Source: Ollibium composti
GTDB lineage: Bacteria > Pseudomonadota > Alphaproteobacteria > Rhizobiales > Rhizobiaceae
Direction: 5' to 3'
Length of the DNA stretch: 64,000 nt
Assembly: GCF_004801285.1 (NCBI RefSeq)
Contig: NZ_SSNY01000010.1
Location: forward strand, 1 to 64,000
This document shows, piece after piece, positions 29,093-37,940 of the stretch. The notes beneath the pieces are model-generated. The model did not search any database, was not told the DNA's origin, and saw nothing but the letters and a program-made list of their open reading frames with translations. Each line of letters opens with the position of its first letter. Positions within the stretch are counted from its first letter, which is position 1. The position numbers and the translations under genes are program-made.

Positions 29093-30508
29093 TTGCGTTC
29101 CATGCTGACCGAGCAATTCGACGTTTCCGAAAGCCGCCTGAAAGAGATCGTCGCGGATGCCGTGCACGGCGCCGACGATGGCGAGCTTTTCCTCGAATAC
29201 AGCGAGAGCGAAGCGCTGATGTTCGACAACGGCCGGTTGAAGACGGCCAATTTCAGCACCGACCAGGGCTTCGGCCTGCGCACCGTCGCCGGCGAGGCCA
29301 GCGGCTACGCCCATTCGAGCGAGCTTTCGGAGGCCGCGCTTCTGCGCGCCAGCGATGCCGTGTCGACCGTGAAGGACGGCTATTCAGGCACGTTGGCCGA
29401 CGCGCCGGCGCGCACCAACCGTCATCTCTACAGCGACGAGAACCCGATCCCCTCGCCTTCCTTCGAGGCCAAGGCGAAACTGCTCACCGAGATCGACGGC
29501 TGGCTGCGGAACCGCGACCCGCGCGTGCGCCAGGTCACCGCCTCGCTCGCCTCGTCATGGCAGCATGTCGAAATCGTGCGCGGCGACGGGCAGATCGTGC
29601 GCGACATCCGCCCGCTGGTGCGCGTAAACGTGTCGGTCGTCGTCGGCGAGGGAGACCGACAGGAAAGCGGCTCCTACGGCATGGGCGGGCGCACCGGCTT
29701 CGGCGAATTCCTCGTCGAGGAGAACTGGAAGCACGCGGCGCAAGAGGCGTTGCGTCAGGCGCTGGTCAACCTGGAGGCCGTGCCGGCGCCGGCGGGCACG
29801 TTCGACATCGTGCTGTCGTCCGGCTGGCCGGGCGTGATGCTGCACGAGGCAGTCGGGCACGGGCTGGAAGGCGATTTCAACCGCAAGAAGACCTCCGCCT
29901 TCGCCGGCCTGATGGGCCAGCAGGTCGCCGCCAGGGGCGTCACCGTGGTCGACGACGGCACCATCGCCGAGCGGCGCGGCTCGCTGACGGTGGACGACGA
30001 GGGCACGCCGACCAACCGCACGGTGCTGATCGACGACGGCAAGCTGGTCGGCTATATGCAGGACCGCCAGAACGCACGGCTGATGGGCATGGCGGCGACC
30101 GGCAACGGCCGCCGCGAAGGCTACGCGCACCAGCCGATGCCGCGCATGACCAACACCTACATGACCACCGGCGACCACACGCCGGAGGAGATCATTGCCT
30201 CGGTGAAGAAGGGCATCTATGCCGTGTCCTTTGGCGGCGGGCAGGTCGACATCACGTCGGGCAAATTCGTGTTCGGCTGCACCGAGGCCTACATGATCGA
30301 GAACGGCAAGGTCACGCAGCCGATCAAGGGCGCCATGCTGATCGGCAACGGGCCGGACGCCATGCACCGCGTCGCCATGGTCGGCAACGACACGAAGCTC
30401 GACACCGGCATCGGCATGTGCGGCAAGGCCGGACAGGGCGTGCCGGTCGGCGTCGGCCAGCCGCACCTGCGCATGAACCAGATGACGGTCGGCGGCACGC
30501 AAGTGTAG
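29093..30508 (+). CDS. tldD: Metalloprotease TldD
   Basis: TldD works with TldE (PmbA) as a zinc protease that trims unfolded or peptide substrates. The 471 residues hold the zinc motif HEAVGHGLEGDF (HExxxH) around residue 252. Other signatures are GFGLRTVAGEASGYAH, the C-terminal MCGKAGQGVPVGVGQP and MTVGGTQV. The TTG at 29093 is preceded by GGGAG at a good distance; an ATG at 29102 is the alternative. The partner tldE is not in the window. It is intact. Confidence 0.94.
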   Translation: MRSMLTEQFDVSESRLKEIVADAVHGADDGELFLEYSESEALMFDNGRLKTANFSTDQGFGLRTVAGEASGYAHSSELSEAALLRASDAVSTVKDGYSGTLADAPARTNRHLYSDENPIPSPSFEAKAKLLTEIDGWLRNRDPRVRQVTASLASSWQHVEIVRGDGQIVRDIRPLVRVNVSVVVGEGDRQESGSYGMGGRTGFGEFLVEENWKHAAQEALRQALVNLEAVPAPAGTFDIVLSSGWPGVMLHEAVGHGLEGDFNRKKTSAFAGLMGQQVAARGVTVVDDGTIAERRGSLTVDDEGTPTNRTVLIDDGKLVGYMQDRQNARLMGMAATGNGRREGYAHQPMPRMTNTYMTTGDHTPEEIIASVKKGIYAVSFGGGQVDITSGKFVFGCTEAYMIENGKVTQPIKGAMLIGNGPDAMHRVAMVGNDTKLDTGIGMCGKAGQGVPVGVGQPHLRMNQMTVGGTQV

Positions 30509-30519
30509 AGCATTTTGCA

Positions 30520-30541
30520 GCCAGACGGACTCTCGTCTGGC
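30520..30541. terminator. Stem-loop after tldD, probably a repeated palindrome
   Basis: GCCAGACG and CGTCTGGC form a perfect 8-base stem with a 6-base loop, 11 bases after the tldD stop. TTGCA and GTTGCA flank it as an outer arm. No U-tract follows. It lies between the converging tldD and RES genes and could end both transcripts. The flanking AGAGCATTTTGCA sequence looks like the interspersed palindromes common in rhizobial genomes, which I infer and cannot test here. Confidence 0.55.
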
Positions 30542-30582
30542 GTTGCACAAATGCGGCTAAACAAAGAGCCAGAGCGCCCGGC

Positions 30583-31089
30583 CTACAGCCATGACGCCGC
30601 AGTCTTCGGCAGCCTGTGGTCGGGATCGATCACGTCGAGCCTCGGCGCATCCTTGTCGTTCCAGCGCCACAGCGCCACGCAGCTTCCGCCCGGCGACATA
30701 TGCGACGGGTAGATCACGCCGTCATGGCCTTGCGCGAGAAGCCTGCGCCGCAGCCGGTGCGTTTCCGGCACCTTGCCGCGATCCATCAGGTCGCGCCATT
30801 CGCAGAGGTGAATGTCCGGCCTGACCTTCAGGTCGGCAAGAACGGCCGGGTCCGTCAGGTCCGCCAGATTGGCGCCGGTGAGTTCCAGCCGCGCGATCAG
30901 CGCGGGATGCTGAACAAAACCCTGATTGTATTCGGCCCACGCCGTCGAAAGCTCGCACGCCGCATAGATGGCCGGCGCGCCGACCGGGTTCCAGCGACCG
31001 CCGAAACGGGCAGCGCCCTCGCCCGACAGCGGCAGATGCGCCCAGCGCGGCACGAAGGCGCGCCATAGCGTCAGCGGCGCATCAGGCAT
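30583..31089 (-). CDS. RES-domain toxin of a type II toxin-antitoxin system
   Basis: A 168-residue protein with the RES fold, named after its conserved Arg-Glu-Ser residues. LWRAFVPRWAHLPLSGEGAA, then GGRWNPVGAPAIYAACELSTAWAE-type segments (RWNP and the Glu/Ser of ACELSTAW) are the signature. PSHMSPGGSCVALW gives the C-terminal block. RES toxins of this class, such as MbcT, degrade NAD+ as established for characterised members. The gene is downstream of its Xre/MbcA partner and overlaps it by 8 bases. Confidence 0.9.
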   Translation of the reverse strand: MPDAPLTLWRAFVPRWAHLPLSGEGAARFGGRWNPVGAPAIYAACELSTAWAEYNQGFVQHPALIARLELTGANLADLTDPAVLADLKVRPDIHLCEWRDLMDRGKVPETHRLRRRLLAQGHDGVIYPSHMSPGGSCVALWRWNDKDAPRLDVIDPDHRLPKTAASWL

Positions 31090-31453
31090 AGACGCCGGCG
31101 CGCACGGCCTCCAGATAGGCGAGCACCTTGTCGGCCTTGTCCTCGCGCACGAGATCGTAGGCGGTCTTGCCGGCCCAGCCGGGTATCGGCTGATGCTTGA
31201 ACCAGATGGCGGCGCGCTGCTCGCTGCCCGCCATTTCGCTCGCCATCGCCAGGATGCGCACGACGGGGCTCAAGGCGGCGTCGACCTTGCGGGCGCCAGT
31301 GCGCGCCGTCAGCGTGTTGCGTGCGACGCCGATCAGCCCGGCCAGTTCGGTCAGCGTGACGCCGAGCAGTTCGGCGACGCGGCGGGCCGACAGGAACGGC
31401 GCACGGCCATCGCCGAAGCGCAGGGCGGGAGACTCGAATGTTGCGACGGTCAT
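31082..31453 (-). CDS. Xre/MbcA/ParS antitoxin paired with the RES toxin
   Basis: A 123-residue protein. The N-terminal half (about 20-60) is a helix-turn-helix of Xre type: SARRVAELLGVTLTELAGL, then VARNTLTAR. The C-terminal half is the MbcA/ParS (DUF2384) toxin-binding domain, with WFKHQPIPGWAGKTAYDLVREDKADKVLAY in pieces PIPGWAGKTAYDLV and KVLAYLE. It lies first in the pair, as antitoxins usually do, and should neutralise RES and repress its own promoter. Two palindromes upstream of the start are candidate operators. Confidence 0.9.
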   Translation of the reverse strand: MTVATFESPALRFGDGRAPFLSARRVAELLGVTLTELAGLIGVARNTLTARTGARKVDAALSPVVRILAMASEMAGSEQRAAIWFKHQPIPGWAGKTAYDLVREDKADKVLAYLEAVRAGVYA

Positions 31454-31469
31454 GGCACAATCCTTACAT

Positions 31470-31505
31470 GATTTGACCGGTTCGCGCTTAAAATAAGCTC
31501 AAATC
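31470..31505. promoter_or_regulatory. Candidate operator of the RES/Xre pair
   Basis: GATTTGA (31470-31476) and TCAAATC (31499-31505) form a spaced inverted repeat. Inside it, GCTTA-AAA-TAAGC (31486-31498) is a perfect palindrome. Both lie 17-52 bases upstream of the antitoxin start at 31453, where an autoregulatory antitoxin would bind. The AT-rich centre could also hold the -10 element. Confidence 0.5.
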
Positions 31506-31524
31506 GAGCGCGTTTCAAGAACGA

Positions 31525-32766
31525 CTACCGTCGCTTTCTCGGCTTCTCCAGCAGCGCCACCGCTTCGACATGCGGCGACCACAGGAACTGGTCGATCGGC
31601 ACGACGCTTTTCAGCGCATAGCCGCCGTCGAGCAGGATGCGCAGGTCCCGCGCCAGCGTCACCGGGTTGCAGGACACGGCGGCGACCAGCGGCACCTGCG
31701 AGCGCGCGAGTTGTTTCGACTGATCCTCGGCGCCGGCGCGCGGCGGGTCGAAGACGACGCCGTCGTAGCCATCCAGTTCCTTTGCCGTCAGCGGGCGGCG
31801 GAAGAGGTCTCGCTTTTCCATCGTCACCCGTTTCAGGCCGGGCGCGAAACGAAAGCCGCGGTCGAGCGCGGCCAATGCCGCGGCATCGCTCTCGACCGCG
31901 TGGATTTTCGCCTTCGGCGCCAGCCGCAGGGCGAAGCTGCCGCAGCCGGAAAACAGGTCGGCGATGCGTTTGGCACGGGACAGGTGGCCGGCGACCAGCC
32001 CGGCCATCGTCATTTCCGCGGCTTCGGTCGCCTGAAGAAAAGTGCCGGGCGGCGGCTGCACCGCGATATCGCCGAACATCACCACCGGCTTCTTCGGCTC
32101 GATGACGATCTCCGCATCGACGGTCACTCTGGCCAATCCCTCGCGAATGGCGAAATCGGCGAGTTGGTGGCGGCGTCGCTCGTCCAGGCGCCCGGCGTCG
32201 TGGATCGCGACATCGAGGCCGGATGCCGTGGCAGTGACAGCTATGTGGAAGGGTTTTGGCGTGCCGCAGGCGAGCGCTGCCAGCGCGCGCAGCATGGGCA
32301 ATGCGGCAACGATCTCGGGCAGCAGCACCGGGCACTCCTCCAGCGCGACGATCTCCGTCGACAGATGCCGGTTGAAGCCGAGCAGCATGCCGGCCTCCGT
32401 GCGGCGCGCCGTGAAGGCGGCGCGGCGGCGGGTGCCCGGTTCGCAGGCGACCAGCGGCGCGACCTCGGCCTCGATCTTCCTGCTGCGCAACGCCTGCACC
32501 ACGCGCTCGCGCTTCCAGGCGCGATAGGCTTCGCCCTGCATGTGCTGCAGCGCGCAGCCGCCGCAGGTGCCGAAATGACGGCAGGCAGGATCGATGCGCA
32601 GCGGCGAGGGATCGAGCACGGCGATCAGATCGGCGCGATCCTTCAGGCGGGCCGCCGTCACCGTCTCGCCCGGCAGCGTGAAAGGAATGAACACTTCGCC
32701 CCCCTCGCCCGCAGCGATGCCGTCGCCCTGCGCGCCCAGCCTGTCGATGACGAAACGGCTGCTCAT
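31525..32766 (-). CDS. Class I SAM-dependent RNA methyltransferase, RlmD/RumA-type
   Basis: A 413-residue TrmA-family 5-methyluridine methyltransferase. The N-terminal half starts with a TRAM-like segment (VIDRLGAQGDGIA), then the Fe-S cysteines in CRHFGTCGGCALQH plus a later Cys in the LEECPVL segment. The SAM site is ADLFSGCGSFALRLA, and the catalytic cysteine is in VSCNPVTLARDL. PPRAG is also present. It is shorter than E. coli RlmD (433). Whether it modifies 23S U1939 or U747, or tRNA, cannot be told. It starts at 32766, overlapping the tlyA stop (ATGA), so the two form an operon. Confidence 0.9.
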   Translation of the reverse strand: MSSRFVIDRLGAQGDGIAAGEGGEVFIPFTLPGETVTAARLKDRADLIAVLDPSPLRIDPACRHFGTCGGCALQHMQGEAYRAWKRERVVQALRSRKIEAEVAPLVACEPGTRRRAAFTARRTEAGMLLGFNRHLSTEIVALEECPVLLPEIVAALPMLRALAALACGTPKPFHIAVTATASGLDVAIHDAGRLDERRRHQLADFAIREGLARVTVDAEIVIEPKKPVVMFGDIAVQPPPGTFLQATEAAEMTMAGLVAGHLSRAKRIADLFSGCGSFALRLAPKAKIHAVESDAAALAALDRGFRFAPGLKRVTMEKRDLFRRPLTAKELDGYDGVVFDPPRAGAEDQSKQLARSQVPLVAAVSCNPVTLARDLRILLDGGYALKSVVPIDQFLWSPHVEAVALLEKPRKRR

Positions 32767-33527
32767 CTGTCCTTTACCCCACCCAGCAGGAATTCTCGGT
32801 TGCCGTCACCGCCTTCGATCGGCGACGGGATGAGCCCCAGCGCCCGCCAGCCCGGCAAGCCGTCGAGCCAAGACCGGAGGTCTTGCGCGACCGAATCGGC
32901 GAGCTCAGGCTCCCTGAGCAAGCCGCCCTTGCCGATGGCTTCCTTGCCGGCCTCAAATTGCGGCTTGACCAGAAGCAAGGCTTCCGCCCCCGGACGGGCA
33001 AGGTCGAGCGCCGGCGGTAGCGCCAGTTTCAGGGAAATGAAGCTGACGTCGGAGACGACGAAGTCGGGCGCCCGGCCTTCCAGATCGGCGGCCGTGAGGT
33101 CGCGCGCGTTCAGGCCCTCGATGGACCGCACTCGGCGGTCGGCGGCAATCGAGGGATGCATCTGGCCATGGCCGACGTCGATGGCGGTGACATGGGCGGC
33201 GCCGCGCTCCAGCAGGACCTGCGTGAAGCCGCCGGTCGAGGCGCCGATATCGAGAGCCCCGCAGCCAGCGACATCGAAGCCGAAATGGTCGAGCCCTGCT
33301 ATCAGCTTCAAGGCCGCCCGCGACACATAGGCACGGGCAGGATCGTCGACGTCGAGGACGGCATCGGGCGCCATCATCTGTCCCGGCTTTGCCGCGATGG
33401 TGCCGTTGACCAGCACGGTGCCGCGCTCGACCGCATCGCGGGCACGCGAGCGGCTGGCGAACAAGCCGCGGCTGACCAGAAGATCGTCCAGGCGCCGGCG
33501 GCCCGAAGCTGGCGGGTTTGGCTTCAT
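32763..33527 (-). CDS. tlyA: TlyA family RNA methyltransferase/hemolysin-like
   Basis: A 254-residue protein with an S4 RNA-binding domain (about 8-70, RRRLDDLLVSRGLFASRSRARDAVERGTVLVN in pieces LDDLLVSRGL and RDAVERGTVLVNG) joined to an FtsJ-like SAM methyltransferase (about 80-250). The methylase core is ALDIGASTGGFTQVLLERGA and FVVSDVSFISLKLAL, and it carries KPQFEAG. TlyA 2'-O-methylates rRNA in mycobacteria; hemolysin is a historical name. The gene overlaps the RlmD-type gene by four bases and lies downstream of dxs. Confidence 0.92.
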   Translation of the reverse strand: MKPNPPASGRRRLDDLLVSRGLFASRSRARDAVERGTVLVNGTIAAKPGQMMAPDAVLDVDDPARAYVSRAALKLIAGLDHFGFDVAGCGALDIGASTGGFTQVLLERGAAHVTAIDVGHGQMHPSIAADRRVRSIEGLNARDLTAADLEGRAPDFVVSDVSFISLKLALPPALDLARPGAEALLLVKPQFEAGKEAIGKGGLLREPELADSVAQDLRSWLDGLPGWRALGLIPSPIEGGDGNREFLLGGVKDR

Positions 33528-33568
33528 CGGCCTTCATTGGCGAAAGCCGGCGGCGAAGGCAAGCGCGC

Positions 33569-33853
33569 TCAGTTCAGCACGGAACCCGACGGGCCTTCCA
33601 CAGCAGGCACAAGGCCGTCGTCGGGCGCGGCGGCAGGCGGCGGCATATCAGCCGCTGTCATCGCCGGGGCACTTTGCACCACGACGAACTGTGGCTTCTG
33701 CCCGAACGAAAACCCGCCCCTTATATCGCCCATCCTGGCTGCGACGATCTCGGCAGCCGCCTTTTCCAGATTGTGGTCATAGCGCGGCTCAAGGGCCTGC
33801 GCGGCCGACGCGAGCGATGACGTGAAGGCGAAAGCCATCAGCACCTTTTTCAT
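33569..33853 (-). CDS. Small exported hypothetical protein (94 aa)
   Basis: From ATG at 33853 the product has a classic signal peptide (KKVLMAFAFTSSLASAAQA, then LEP). The mature part is about 75 residues with AAAEIVAARMGDIRGGF and a Pro/Ala-rich end (MPPPAAAPDDG). I recognise no domain. It lies between tlyA and dxs on the same strand. A longer frame reaches 33916 but the signal peptide fixes the start. It is probably periplasmic. Confidence 0.7.
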   Translation of the reverse strand: MKKVLMAFAFTSSLASAAQALEPRYDHNLEKAAAEIVAARMGDIRGGFSFGQKPQFVVVQSAPAMTAADMPPPAAAPDDGLVPAVEGPSGSVLN

Positions 33854-34023
33854 TGTTTTTCTGCTCCCTGCCGGCCCTCGCATTAGCAAGGTGACGTTGA
33901 GAAACGCCCAAGACAAAGGGTAAGCAGAACGCCAAAGCGCAGCGTAAACAAATAATTACGGGTGACTTCCGAGAAACCGATTCGGCCTGTTCGCGAACTG
34001 ATTCAGGTCGTTGATGCGATGAA

Positions 34024-35955
34024 TCAGGCGCGTTGCGTAGCCGCACCATGGCCCAGCGCGGCAAAGACGGCATGCACGATGCCGGCCGCATCCAGACCGG
34101 CCGTCGCGTACATCTTTTCCGGCTTCGCATGATCGGTGAAGACGTCCGGCAGCACCAGCGGCCGAACCTTCAGGCCGCTTTCCAGCAACCCGTCATGGGC
34201 GAGGAAATGCAGGACCTGACTGGCGAAACCGCCGACCGACCCTTCCTCGACCGTCAGCAGAATCTCATGCGAACGCGCCAGACGGCGGACAAGGTCCTCG
34301 TCGAGCGGCTTGGCGAAGCGGGCGTCGGCCACCGTGGTCGACAAGCCGGCCGCCCCCAGTTCCTCCGCCGCCAGCAGGCAATCGGCGAGGCGCGTGCCGA
34401 AGGACAGAAGCGCCACCTTGGTGCCTTCCCTGAGTATGCGTCCCTTGCCGATCTCGAGTCGCGAGCCGCGCTCCGGCATGTCCACGCCGACGCCGTTGCC
34501 GCGCGGGTAGCGGAAGGAGATCGGCCCCTCGTCATAGTCGGCGGCCGTCCGGACCATGTGCTTCAGTTCCGCCTCGTCGCTCGCGGCCATGACGACGAAG
34601 CCCGGCAGCGAGGCGAGATAGGCCGTGTCGAAAGCGCCGCAATGGGTCGCCCCGTCCGCCCCGACGAAGCCGGCGCGATCGATAGCGAAACGCACCGGAA
34701 GGCCCTGCAACGCGACATCATGCACCACCTGGTCATAGGCGCGCTGCAGGAAGGTGGAATAGATCGCGGCGAAGGGCTTGTAGCCTTCGGTCGCCAAGCC
34801 GGCCGCGAAGGTGACGGCGTGCTGCTCGGCGATGCCGACATCGAAGGTGCGCTTCGGAAAAGCCTCGCCGAACAAGTCAAGGCCGGTGCCGCTCGGCATG
34901 GCGGCGGTGACGGCGACGACGCGCTCGTCCTTTTCCGCCTCGCGGATCAGGCTCTCGGCGAAGACCCTAGTGTAGCTCGGCGCGTTCGCCGGGGCCTTCG
35001 CCTGCGCGCCGGTGATGACGTCGAACTTGTTGACGCCGTGATACTTGTCGGCTGCGGCTTCGGCCGGCGCGTAGCCCTTGCCCTTCTGGGTGACGACGTG
35101 GATGAGCACCGGGCCGCGCGCGTGGTCGCGCACGTTCTTCAGCACCGGCACCAGATGCTCCAGGCTGTGCCCGTCGATCGGACCGATATGGTAGAAGCCC
35201 ATTTCCTCGAACAAGGTGCCACCGGTGACATAGCCGCGCGCGTGCTCGACGGCGCGGGTGATGGCGCGGTCGACGCGCTTGCCGAGATAGGAGGTCAGCT
35301 TCTTGCCGATGTCGCGAAAGCCCTGATAGGTGCGTCCGGACGCGAGCCGCGCGAGATAGTGGCTCATGGCGCCCGTCGGCGGGGCGATCGACATGTCGTT
35401 GTCGTTGAGGATGACGATCAGGCGGGCATCGAGCGCACCGGCATTGTTCATCGCCTCGTAGGCCATGCCCGCCGACAGCGCGCCGTCGCCGATGACGGCG
35501 ATGACGTTGTTTTTGCCGCCGGAAAGGTCGCGCGCCACCGCCATGCCGAGGCCGGCCGAGATCGACGTCGAGGAATGCGCGGCGCCGAAGGGGTCGTATT
35601 CGCTCTCGGCGCGCCGGGTGAAGCCGGAAAGTCCACCCTCCTGCCGGAGCGTGCGCATGCGGTCGCGGCGGCCGGTGAGGATCTTGTGCGGATAGGCCTG
35701 GTGGCCGACATCCCATATCACCCGGTCGGCGGGCGTGTCGAAGACATAGTGGAGCGCCACCGTCAGTTCGACCACGCCGAGACCGGCGCCGAGATGGCCG
35801 CCCGTCTGCGAAACGACATCGACCAGTTCGGCGCGCAGTTCGGCGGCGAGCTGCGGCAGGTCGCGCTCCGGAAGCGCGCGCAGGTCTGCCGGGATACGAA
35901 CCTTGTCGAGCAGCGGCGTTTGCGGTTTTTGGTTCAAGGAATGCGCCTCTGGCAT
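34024..35955 (-). CDS. dxs: 1-deoxy-D-xylulose-5-phosphate synthase
   Basis: Dxs makes DXP from pyruvate and glyceraldehyde 3-phosphate, the first step of the MEP pathway completed by IspH. The 643 residues have the three transketolase-like domains: [19 protein letters not shown] and [18 protein letters not shown], the TPP motif [16 protein letters not shown], then [19 protein letters not shown] and the C-terminal domain. [17 protein letters not shown] holds the catalytic Glu. The start at 35955 is chosen for length and by homology; the frame continues to 36546 over the pirin gene's 3' end. Confidence 0.96.
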   Translation of the reverse strand: MPEAHSLNQKPQTPLLDKVRIPADLRALPERDLPQLAAELRAELVDVVSQTGGHLGAGLGVVELTVALHYVFDTPADRVIWDVGHQAYPHKILTGRRDRMRTLRQEGGLSGFTRRAESEYDPFGAAHSSTSISAGLGMAVARDLSGGKNNVIAVIGDGALSAGMAYEAMNNAGALDARLIVILNDNDMSIAPPTGAMSHYLARLASGRTYQGFRDIGKKLTSYLGKRVDRAITRAVEHARGYVTGGTLFEEMGFYHIGPIDGHSLEHLVPVLKNVRDHARGPVLIHVVTQKGKGYAPAEAAADKYHGVNKFDVITGAQAKAPANAPSYTRVFAESLIREAEKDERVVAVTAAMPSGTGLDLFGEAFPKRTFDVGIAEQHAVTFAAGLATEGYKPFAAIYSTFLQRAYDQVVHDVALQGLPVRFAIDRAGFVGADGATHCGAFDTAYLASLPGFVVMAASDEAELKHMVRTAADYDEGPISFRYPRGNGVGVDMPERGSRLEIGKGRILREGTKVALLSFGTRLADCLLAAEELGAAGLSTTVADARFAKPLDEDLVRRLARSHEILLTVEEGSVGGFASQVLHFLAHDGLLESGLKVRPLVLPDVFTDHAKPEKMYATAGLDAAGIVHAVFAALGHGAATQRA

Positions 35956-36038
35956 TTGTCCGAAGCGGGATAGGCCGCAAAAGGTGGAAAGTAAATGCGC
36001 GATGAAGCCGCCGGCCGCGGCTTCATCGCCGTCGAACC

Positions 36039-36956
36039 CTACTCTGGCAGTGGAACGAATTCTTCCTCGTCGCCCGGAACGATGTCGAAACGGCCGGTCT
36101 TCCACTCCTGCTTGGCCTGTTCGATGCGCTCCTTCGAGGAGGATACGAAATTCCACCAGATATAGCGTTTCGACGGCAGCGACGCACCGCCGAACAGCAT
36201 GAAATGCGCGCCGGAACCGGAAGAAACGACGATCTCGTCGCCCGGCTTGAAGACCAGAAGCCGCTCGTGCGGGAACGTATCGCCAGCAATCGTCACTTCG
36301 CCGGACAGCGTGTAGATCGCCCGTTCCTCGGCATCGGATGGAATCCTGACGCTGGCGCCGGGGTCGAGCCGGATATCGGCGTAAAGCGTGTCCGAGTAGA
36401 CGCCGACCGGGGATTTCAAGCCCTCGAAGGTGCCGATGACGACGCGGCCGCAGACGCCCTCGGCATCGAACTCGGGCAGGTTGGCGGAGGTCGTATGGTC
36501 GAAGACCGGCGCGATCTCCTCCTTGCCGTCCGGCAGAGCGAGCCATGTCTGGAGGCCGGAAACGGACATCGGCGCGCCGCGCAGTTCCTCCGGTGTACGC
36601 TCGGAATGGACGATCCCGCGACCGGCCGTCATCAGGTTCACATCGCCCGGTTCGATGACCATTTCGGTGCCGAGCGAATCGCGATGGCGGATCTTGCCGT
36701 CGAACAGGTAGGTGACGGTGGACAGGCCGATATGCGGGTGCGGCCGAACGTCGAGCGCCTGACCGGCCCGCAGGATGGCCGGCCCCATTCGGTCGAAGAA
36801 GATGAACGGGCCGACCAGCCGGCGCCTTGCCGTCGGCAGCGCGCGGCGGACCTGGAAGCCGTCGATGTCGCGCGCGTTCGGCACCACCATCAGTTCGATG
36901 GCGTCGCAGCCGAAGGCGTCGCCGATGTTCGGGTCGTTTCCGGGAAAGAAGCTCAT
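36039..36956 (-). CDS. Pirin family protein
   Basis: A 305-residue bicupin. The iron-binding pattern is in [19 protein letters not shown] (His residues) followed by [17 protein letters not shown] (His and Glu), as in pirins with quercetinase activity. [23 protein letters not shown] start ([18 protein letters not shown]) and [24 protein letters not shown] C-terminal cupin are present as [11 protein letters not shown]. Its role is uncertain; pirins act as quercetin dioxygenases or regulators. It lies between dxs and the PIN gene in the same direction. Confidence 0.88.
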   Translation of the reverse strand: MSFFPGNDPNIGDAFGCDAIELMVVPNARDIDGFQVRRALPTARRRLVGPFIFFDRMGPAILRAGQALDVRPHPHIGLSTVTYLFDGKIRHRDSLGTEMVIEPGDVNLMTAGRGIVHSERTPEELRGAPMSVSGLQTWLALPDGKEEIAPVFDHTTSANLPEFDAEGVCGRVVIGTFEGLKSPVGVYSDTLYADIRLDPGASVRIPSDAEERAIYTLSGEVTIAGDTFPHERLLVFKPGDEIVVSSGSGAHFMLFGGASLPSKRYIWWNFVSSSKERIEQAKQEWKTGRFDIVPGDEEEFVPLPE

Positions 36957-36972
36957 ACGCGCATCATCCTCG

Positions 36973-37365
36973 TCAGGGCCACGTCAGGATGCCCACATCA
37001 TAGCGCGAGAGGTGGCGGTCGTATGTCACCAACTGCATATTCTCTATAATGGCCTGCGCCAGCATCAGCCGGTCGAACGGATCGCCATGGAGCGGCGGCA
37101 GGCGCTCGACGAAAGCGGCGTGAGCGGGCGTGACATTCATCAAGGAAAAGCCGGCATTCTCGAAATGCCCGATCGCCTCGTGACCGGAGAACGGCGGGCT
37201 GTCCGGTCGGTGCAACCGGTGCTTTATAGCGATCTCCCATACCGCAGCCGCCGAAACGGCGACCGCATTTTCAGTATCACCGATCATATCCATGAAACGC
37301 GCTGGAATGCGTTTCGGCTCCGTCAGCGTCCAGACGGCAATATGCGTATCGAGGAGAAGCCTCAC
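36973..37365 (-). CDS. PIN-domain ribonuclease toxin, VapC-like
   Basis: A 130-residue PIN protein. The four acidic residues of the active site are seen: Asp in RLLLDTHIAVW, Glu in VSAAAVWEIAIK, Asp in GDPFDRLMLAQA and Asp in LVTYDRHLSRY. The toxin cleaves RNA, probably tRNA or rRNA, as known for VapC. Its start overlaps the antitoxin stop by four bases (ATGA). It is followed by the pirin gene. Confidence 0.92.
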   Translation of the reverse strand: MRLLLDTHIAVWTLTEPKRIPARFMDMIGDTENAVAVSAAAVWEIAIKHRLHRPDSPPFSGHEAIGHFENAGFSLMNVTPAHAAFVERLPPLHGDPFDRLMLAQAIIENMQLVTYDRHLSRYDVGILTWP

Positions 37366-37616
37366 TTCTCTTCGCCAAGGAACATCGCTTCGATTTCGGC
37401 GTCCATCGCCTGAAACGCCTCAAAATCCATTGACGGATATTTGCCGGCGAGCAACCCCAGCCGACGCCTCTTCTTCGGCGCAGCATCAATCGGCACCAAC
37501 CGCGCAGCCGGCTTGCCGTTGCGGGCGATGATGATTTCTTCCTCGGCCCCGCTCTCCACCGCTTCCACCAGCTTGGAGAGCGAAGTCTTGGCTTCATGCA
37601 TATTGACCATTCCCAT
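37362..37616 (-). CDS. Phd/YefM-type antitoxin of the VapC-like toxin
   Basis: An 84-residue antitoxin. The N-terminus MVNMHEAKTSLSKLVEAVESGAEEEIII in pieces NMHEAKTSLSKLVEAV and IIIARNGKPAARLVP is the Phd/YefM DNA-binding fold. The C-terminal tail with KRRRLGLLAGKY and Glu-rich helix should wrap the toxin. I choose the ATG at 37616 because AGGAG lies 6 bases upstream; the ATG at 37622 has no spacing. It is translationally coupled to the toxin. Confidence 0.9.
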   Translation of the reverse strand: MGMVNMHEAKTSLSKLVEAVESGAEEEIIIARNGKPAARLVPIDAAPKKRRRLGLLAGKYPSMDFEAFQAMDAEIEAMFLGEEK

Positions 37617-37625
37617 GGCCATCTC

Positions 37626-37645
37626 CTTAGCTAAGCCTGGCTAAG
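37626..37645. promoter_or_regulatory. Candidate operator of the VapBC-type pair
   Basis: CTTAGC (37626-37631) and GCTAAG (37640-37645) form an inverted repeat, and TTAGCTAA (37627-37634) is itself palindromic. The site lies 9 bases upstream of the antitoxin ATG and next to an AT-rich TATACTTAG (minus strand), a possible -10. Phd/VapB antitoxins repress their own promoters, so this is the expected place for the operator. Confidence 0.6.
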
Positions 37646-37685
37646 TATATGTCGAAGACCAAGCGGGTTCAACCAGACGCCAGCG

Positions 37686-37937
37686 TCACTCCCCGTCGAG
37701 CGGCTCCATGCCGACGGGCTTGCCGTCGCGGGAAAGGCGAATCTTTTCAACCTTGTCCTCGGCCGCCTTCAACAAGCGGTCGCAATGCGCCTTCAGCGCC
37801 TCGCCGCGCTCGTAGATGCGGATCGACTGGTCGAGCGGTACGTCGCCGCGCTCCAGATCGTCGACGATCTTCTCCAGAGCGTCGAGCGCCTGCTCGAAGC
37901 TCATCGCCTTGACGTCCGCATTCGCTTCATCGGCCAT
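37686..37937 (-). CDS. xseB: Exodeoxyribonuclease VII small subunit
   Basis: An 83-residue helical protein, the small subunit of exonuclease VII, which degrades single-stranded DNA. The signature is [37 protein letters not shown], seen as [12 protein letters not shown] and [12 protein letters not shown]. The large subunit xseA is not in this window. It starts 3 bases downstream of the HDAC-like gene in one operon. In related genomes xseB usually precedes dxs; here the VapBC-type pair and pirin lie between them. Confidence 0.95.
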   Translation of the reverse strand: MADEANADVKAMSFEQALDALEKIVDDLERGDVPLDQSIRIYERGEALKAHCDRLLKAAEDKVEKIRLSRDGKPVGMEPLDGE

Positions 37938-37940
37938 GGA

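Noticed and set aside
34024..36546. 840-codon form of Dxs
   Set aside because: Residues before the start at 35955 overlap the pirin gene and do not resemble Dxs; the standard length is 643.
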